A stretch of DNA of 64,000 nucleotides from contig OU862934.1 in the NCBI GenBank assembly GCA_917880885.1, positions 31,790,734-31,854,733 on the forward strand. Direction: 5' to 3'. Shown piece after piece: positions 62,155-64,000 of this stretch. The position numbers and the translations under genes are program-made. The notes under the pieces were generated by a model that saw only the letters and a program-made list of their open reading frames with translations, did no database searches and was not told the DNA's origin. The stretch's first letter is position 1; every line of letters begins with the position of its first letter. The stretch is from Limnephilus marmoratus. Its lineage: Eukaryota > Arthropoda > Insecta > Trichoptera > Limnephilidae.

Positions 62155-63670
62155 TTCTAAAATTTCCCCAATCGCATGTGAAATTTTAAACGCCATAAGT
62201 AGCATGTCTGCAGCTGTGGCATCCAAAACTGCCAGCTTAGAAGGTGAACTGCGTGCATACAAAGATATTAGAGCCAATTCTTCCCAAAATAACTTTGATA
62301 TTTGCGAGGCGATTTCGAAAATGAATGAGCCACAAGTGCGATCCAAAAATATTATTGTTTGCAATGTGCATCCCAAGCCAAGGTGTGAGCTACCGTGCTC
62401 AGGCTGAATGTCCTGGGGAACAGCGTCACGAACGGTGCCTCCGAGAAACAAGGTCGCATCTCGGAGTATTTAGACCTCACTCCAGCACTCAGGGCTCTGC
62501 TGGAGTGGACCTTCTATTTCCCTGGTAACTCGTGGGACAAAAAAAATTGGACCATTCGAAAACTAGGGGCCTTTTGGGAACCTAGGAATGCTGAGGCCAC
62601 CTCTGTGGATTTCCTTCCTGGGGCCGTAAGAGGAACCAAGAGGAGAAACCGTGGAGAGGTGAGCTGAGGCCACCTCCATGAACTCTTCCCTTGTGGGGCC
62701 TTCGAGGAACCAAGGGGAAGGGCACCCTTCCAGCGCGGGGCCTTTGTGGAACCAAGGAGGAGTGAAGTGGAGAGATAATGTCCTCTTCCCATGTGGGGCC
62801 TTCGAGGAACCATGTAGGAGTGAAGAGGAGAAATGAGGCCATCTTGGTGAACTCTTCCTCTGTGGGGCCTTAGAGGAACCAAGGAGGAGAGATGAAGTTC
62901 TCTTCCCTCCTGGGGCCCTCGGGGAACCAAGGTGGAGTGGACTCTTCCCTTGTGGGGCCTTTAGGAAACCAAGGGGAGGTGGACTCTCCGTCGTGGAGCC
63001 TTCGGGGAATTAAGGAGTGGAGAGGAGAGATGAGCCCTCTTCCGTCGTGGGGCCTTCAGGGAACCAAGGAGGAGTGAAGAGGGGAAATGAGACCTGGGAA
63101 GACACATTGTCGGACCAGAAGATATAGCTTCATTTCGAATGACAATCCTGGTGAACTTTATAAAAGGGACTGGGTTACTGTCAAAGGAATGAGGTAAAAT
63201 GGGAGATAGTACAATGGGTCTATGGCCTAAGTGCTCTCGGGAACTATATATATGTAAACCGTCTCCGATTATTTAAAAAAAAAAAAAAAAATGTGCCTGA
63301 GAGTATTAAGAAAACAGAAGCAGGCAGGATCTTGGACGACCAGGCAAGTGTCACCAGTATAATCAGTGAAATCGACAAATCAGCAAATGAAAATATTTCA
63401 AAAATTTAGAGAATTGGTAGATTATCAAATAGCAAACCTAGACCCATAAAAATCGAACTAGAAAATTCCATACAATCGAGAAATGTTCTAAGCAAACGAG
63501 GTCTTCTCAAGAACAATATTAGAATTTATCCCGACTCAACTCCGGCGCAGCAAAAATTTCTAAAAGATTTGAGGGTTCAACTAGAGAAGCGAAAAGAAAA
63601 TGGTGAAGATGTCACCATAAAATACATAAACTCCACGCCCAGAATTGTCCCAAATTTGCCAAGAAACTAG
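62155..63670 (+). pseudogene. LINE ORF1, split by a retroposon
   Basis: 62175-62369 encodes a coiled-coil-like stretch (ASKTASLEGELRAYKDIRAN) and RSKNIIVCNV; at 63290 the frame resumes exactly with PESIKKTEAGRILDDQASVT, RIGRLSNSKPRPIKIELENS and FLKDLRVQLEKRKENGEDVT, ending at the TAG 63668-63670. Together this is the RNA-binding ORF1 protein of a CR1/I-like LINE. An in-frame TAG occurs at 63407. Confidence 0.8.
62370..63289 (+). mobile_element. 920-bp GC-rich composite retroposon with VNTR
   Basis: Target duplication AATGTGC (62363-62369 and 63290-63296); A17 tail at 63275-63291. The parts are a unique 5' segment (62370-62565), about ten degenerate repeats of GTGGGGCCTTCGAGGAACCA (62566-63070, spacing about 37-76 bp), and a unique 3' segment (63090-63270). 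No transposase, RT or tRNA-like promoter. The minus strand of the repeat region has a 138-codon ORF rich in VPRRPH-type repeats, probably a by-product. It is either a non-autonomous retroposon or a retrocopied repetitive transcript. Confidence 0.75.
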
Positions 63671-63736
63671 GAAGTTACATAAATATACAAGCAATTCCAA
63701 CTAACAATCGAACCAGAACTTTAAAAATCTATTACA

Positions 63737-64000
63737 AACATCCGCGGGCTACGATCGAAACTCGATGACCTACGAGCAGTTCTACCTTCTCATCATCATG
63801 ACATCATTATACTTACGGAAACCTGGCTAAACTCTGATATCAAATCGACTGAACTCGGTCTTACAAGCTACAAAATATTTCGCTGCGACAGAAATGTCAG
63901 ATCAAGTTCCAAGTCAAGAGGTGGAGGAGTTTTGATTGCTATAAAACAGAAGATGTCATCTAGAAAATTAACCACGAAACACAATAACATCGAACATCTT
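63737..64000 (+). CDS. LINE ORF2 start, APE endonuclease (runs off window)
   Basis: 88 open codons to the window edge: NIRGLRSKLDDLRAVLPSHH, DIIILTETWLNSDI and RGGGVLIAIKQK. NIRGL..K, the LTETWL catalytic Glu block and RGGGV are the first APE endonuclease motifs of CR1/I-like LINEs. It lies 67 nt after ORF1. No defect is visible so far, but most of the protein is outside. Confidence 0.8.

Noticed and set aside
62514..62930. 138-codon repetitive ORF in the VNTR
   Set aside because: Degenerate repeats give open frames by composition; no start context or partner exon. Kept only as part of the retroposon.

Overview
The window is eukaryotic, AT-rich and crowded with transposable elements. Split genes with GT..AG introns, tRNA-derived SINEs, Penelope-like elements, piggyBac, hAT, mariner and several LINE clades all point to an arthropod, most likely an insect. 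I cannot fix the order from sequence alone. No ribosomal RNA, functional tRNA gene, CRISPR array or prokaryotic operon was seen.

The only host genes I can support are three tandem paralogs on the + strand. Each encodes a secreted, single-domain Kazal-type protease inhibitor of 78-79 residues: A (15035-19207), B (29681-34914) and C (43656-61662). All share a TATA box, a 19-nt first coding exon, a 183-nt second exon with most of the inhibitor domain, and a short third exon with the last cysteine. Both introns are phase 1. The residues after the second cysteine, where Kazal inhibitors contact their protease, differ between paralogs, while the signal peptide and frame of the gene are conserved. 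Flanking DNA is duplicated as well (11990-12110, 20640-21760 and 38850-40560 are related), so the array grew by segmental duplication and was then bloated by insertions. Gene C now has introns of about 7.4 and 10.3 kb. A lone signal-peptide-like exon at 21970 may be the start of another gene.

Layout. 0.2-9.4 kb: SINEs and a young Ty3/gypsy element (776-9190) with 644-bp LTRs and a GTAT target duplication, one LTR hit by a LINE. 9.8-14.6 kb: SINE, LINE and Penelope debris. 15-21.8 kb: gene A with LINE, mariner, SINE and Penelope insertions. 22-26.3 kb: a nearly intact two-ORF LINE. 26.7-29.5 kb: repeats and a Helitron-like element. 29.6-35 kb: gene B with a mariner and hammerhead palindrome. 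35-43 kb: SINEs, LINE ends and a MITE. 43.6-61.7 kb: gene C, whose introns contain a Penelope element split by a hAT element that itself carries a LINE, a deleted piggyBac, a long TCTA microsatellite, a Helitron-like element, and a MITE split by a LINE and a second young Ty3/gypsy element (54038-60245). 61.9-64 kb: a LINE whose ORF1 is split by a 920-bp GC-rich, repeat-bearing, polyadenylated retroposon.

The most interesting structures are the Kazal array, at least eight hammerhead-ribozyme-like motifs tied to Penelope-like remnants (two pairs arranged as head-to-head palindromes), and the composite VNTR retroposon at 62370-63289.
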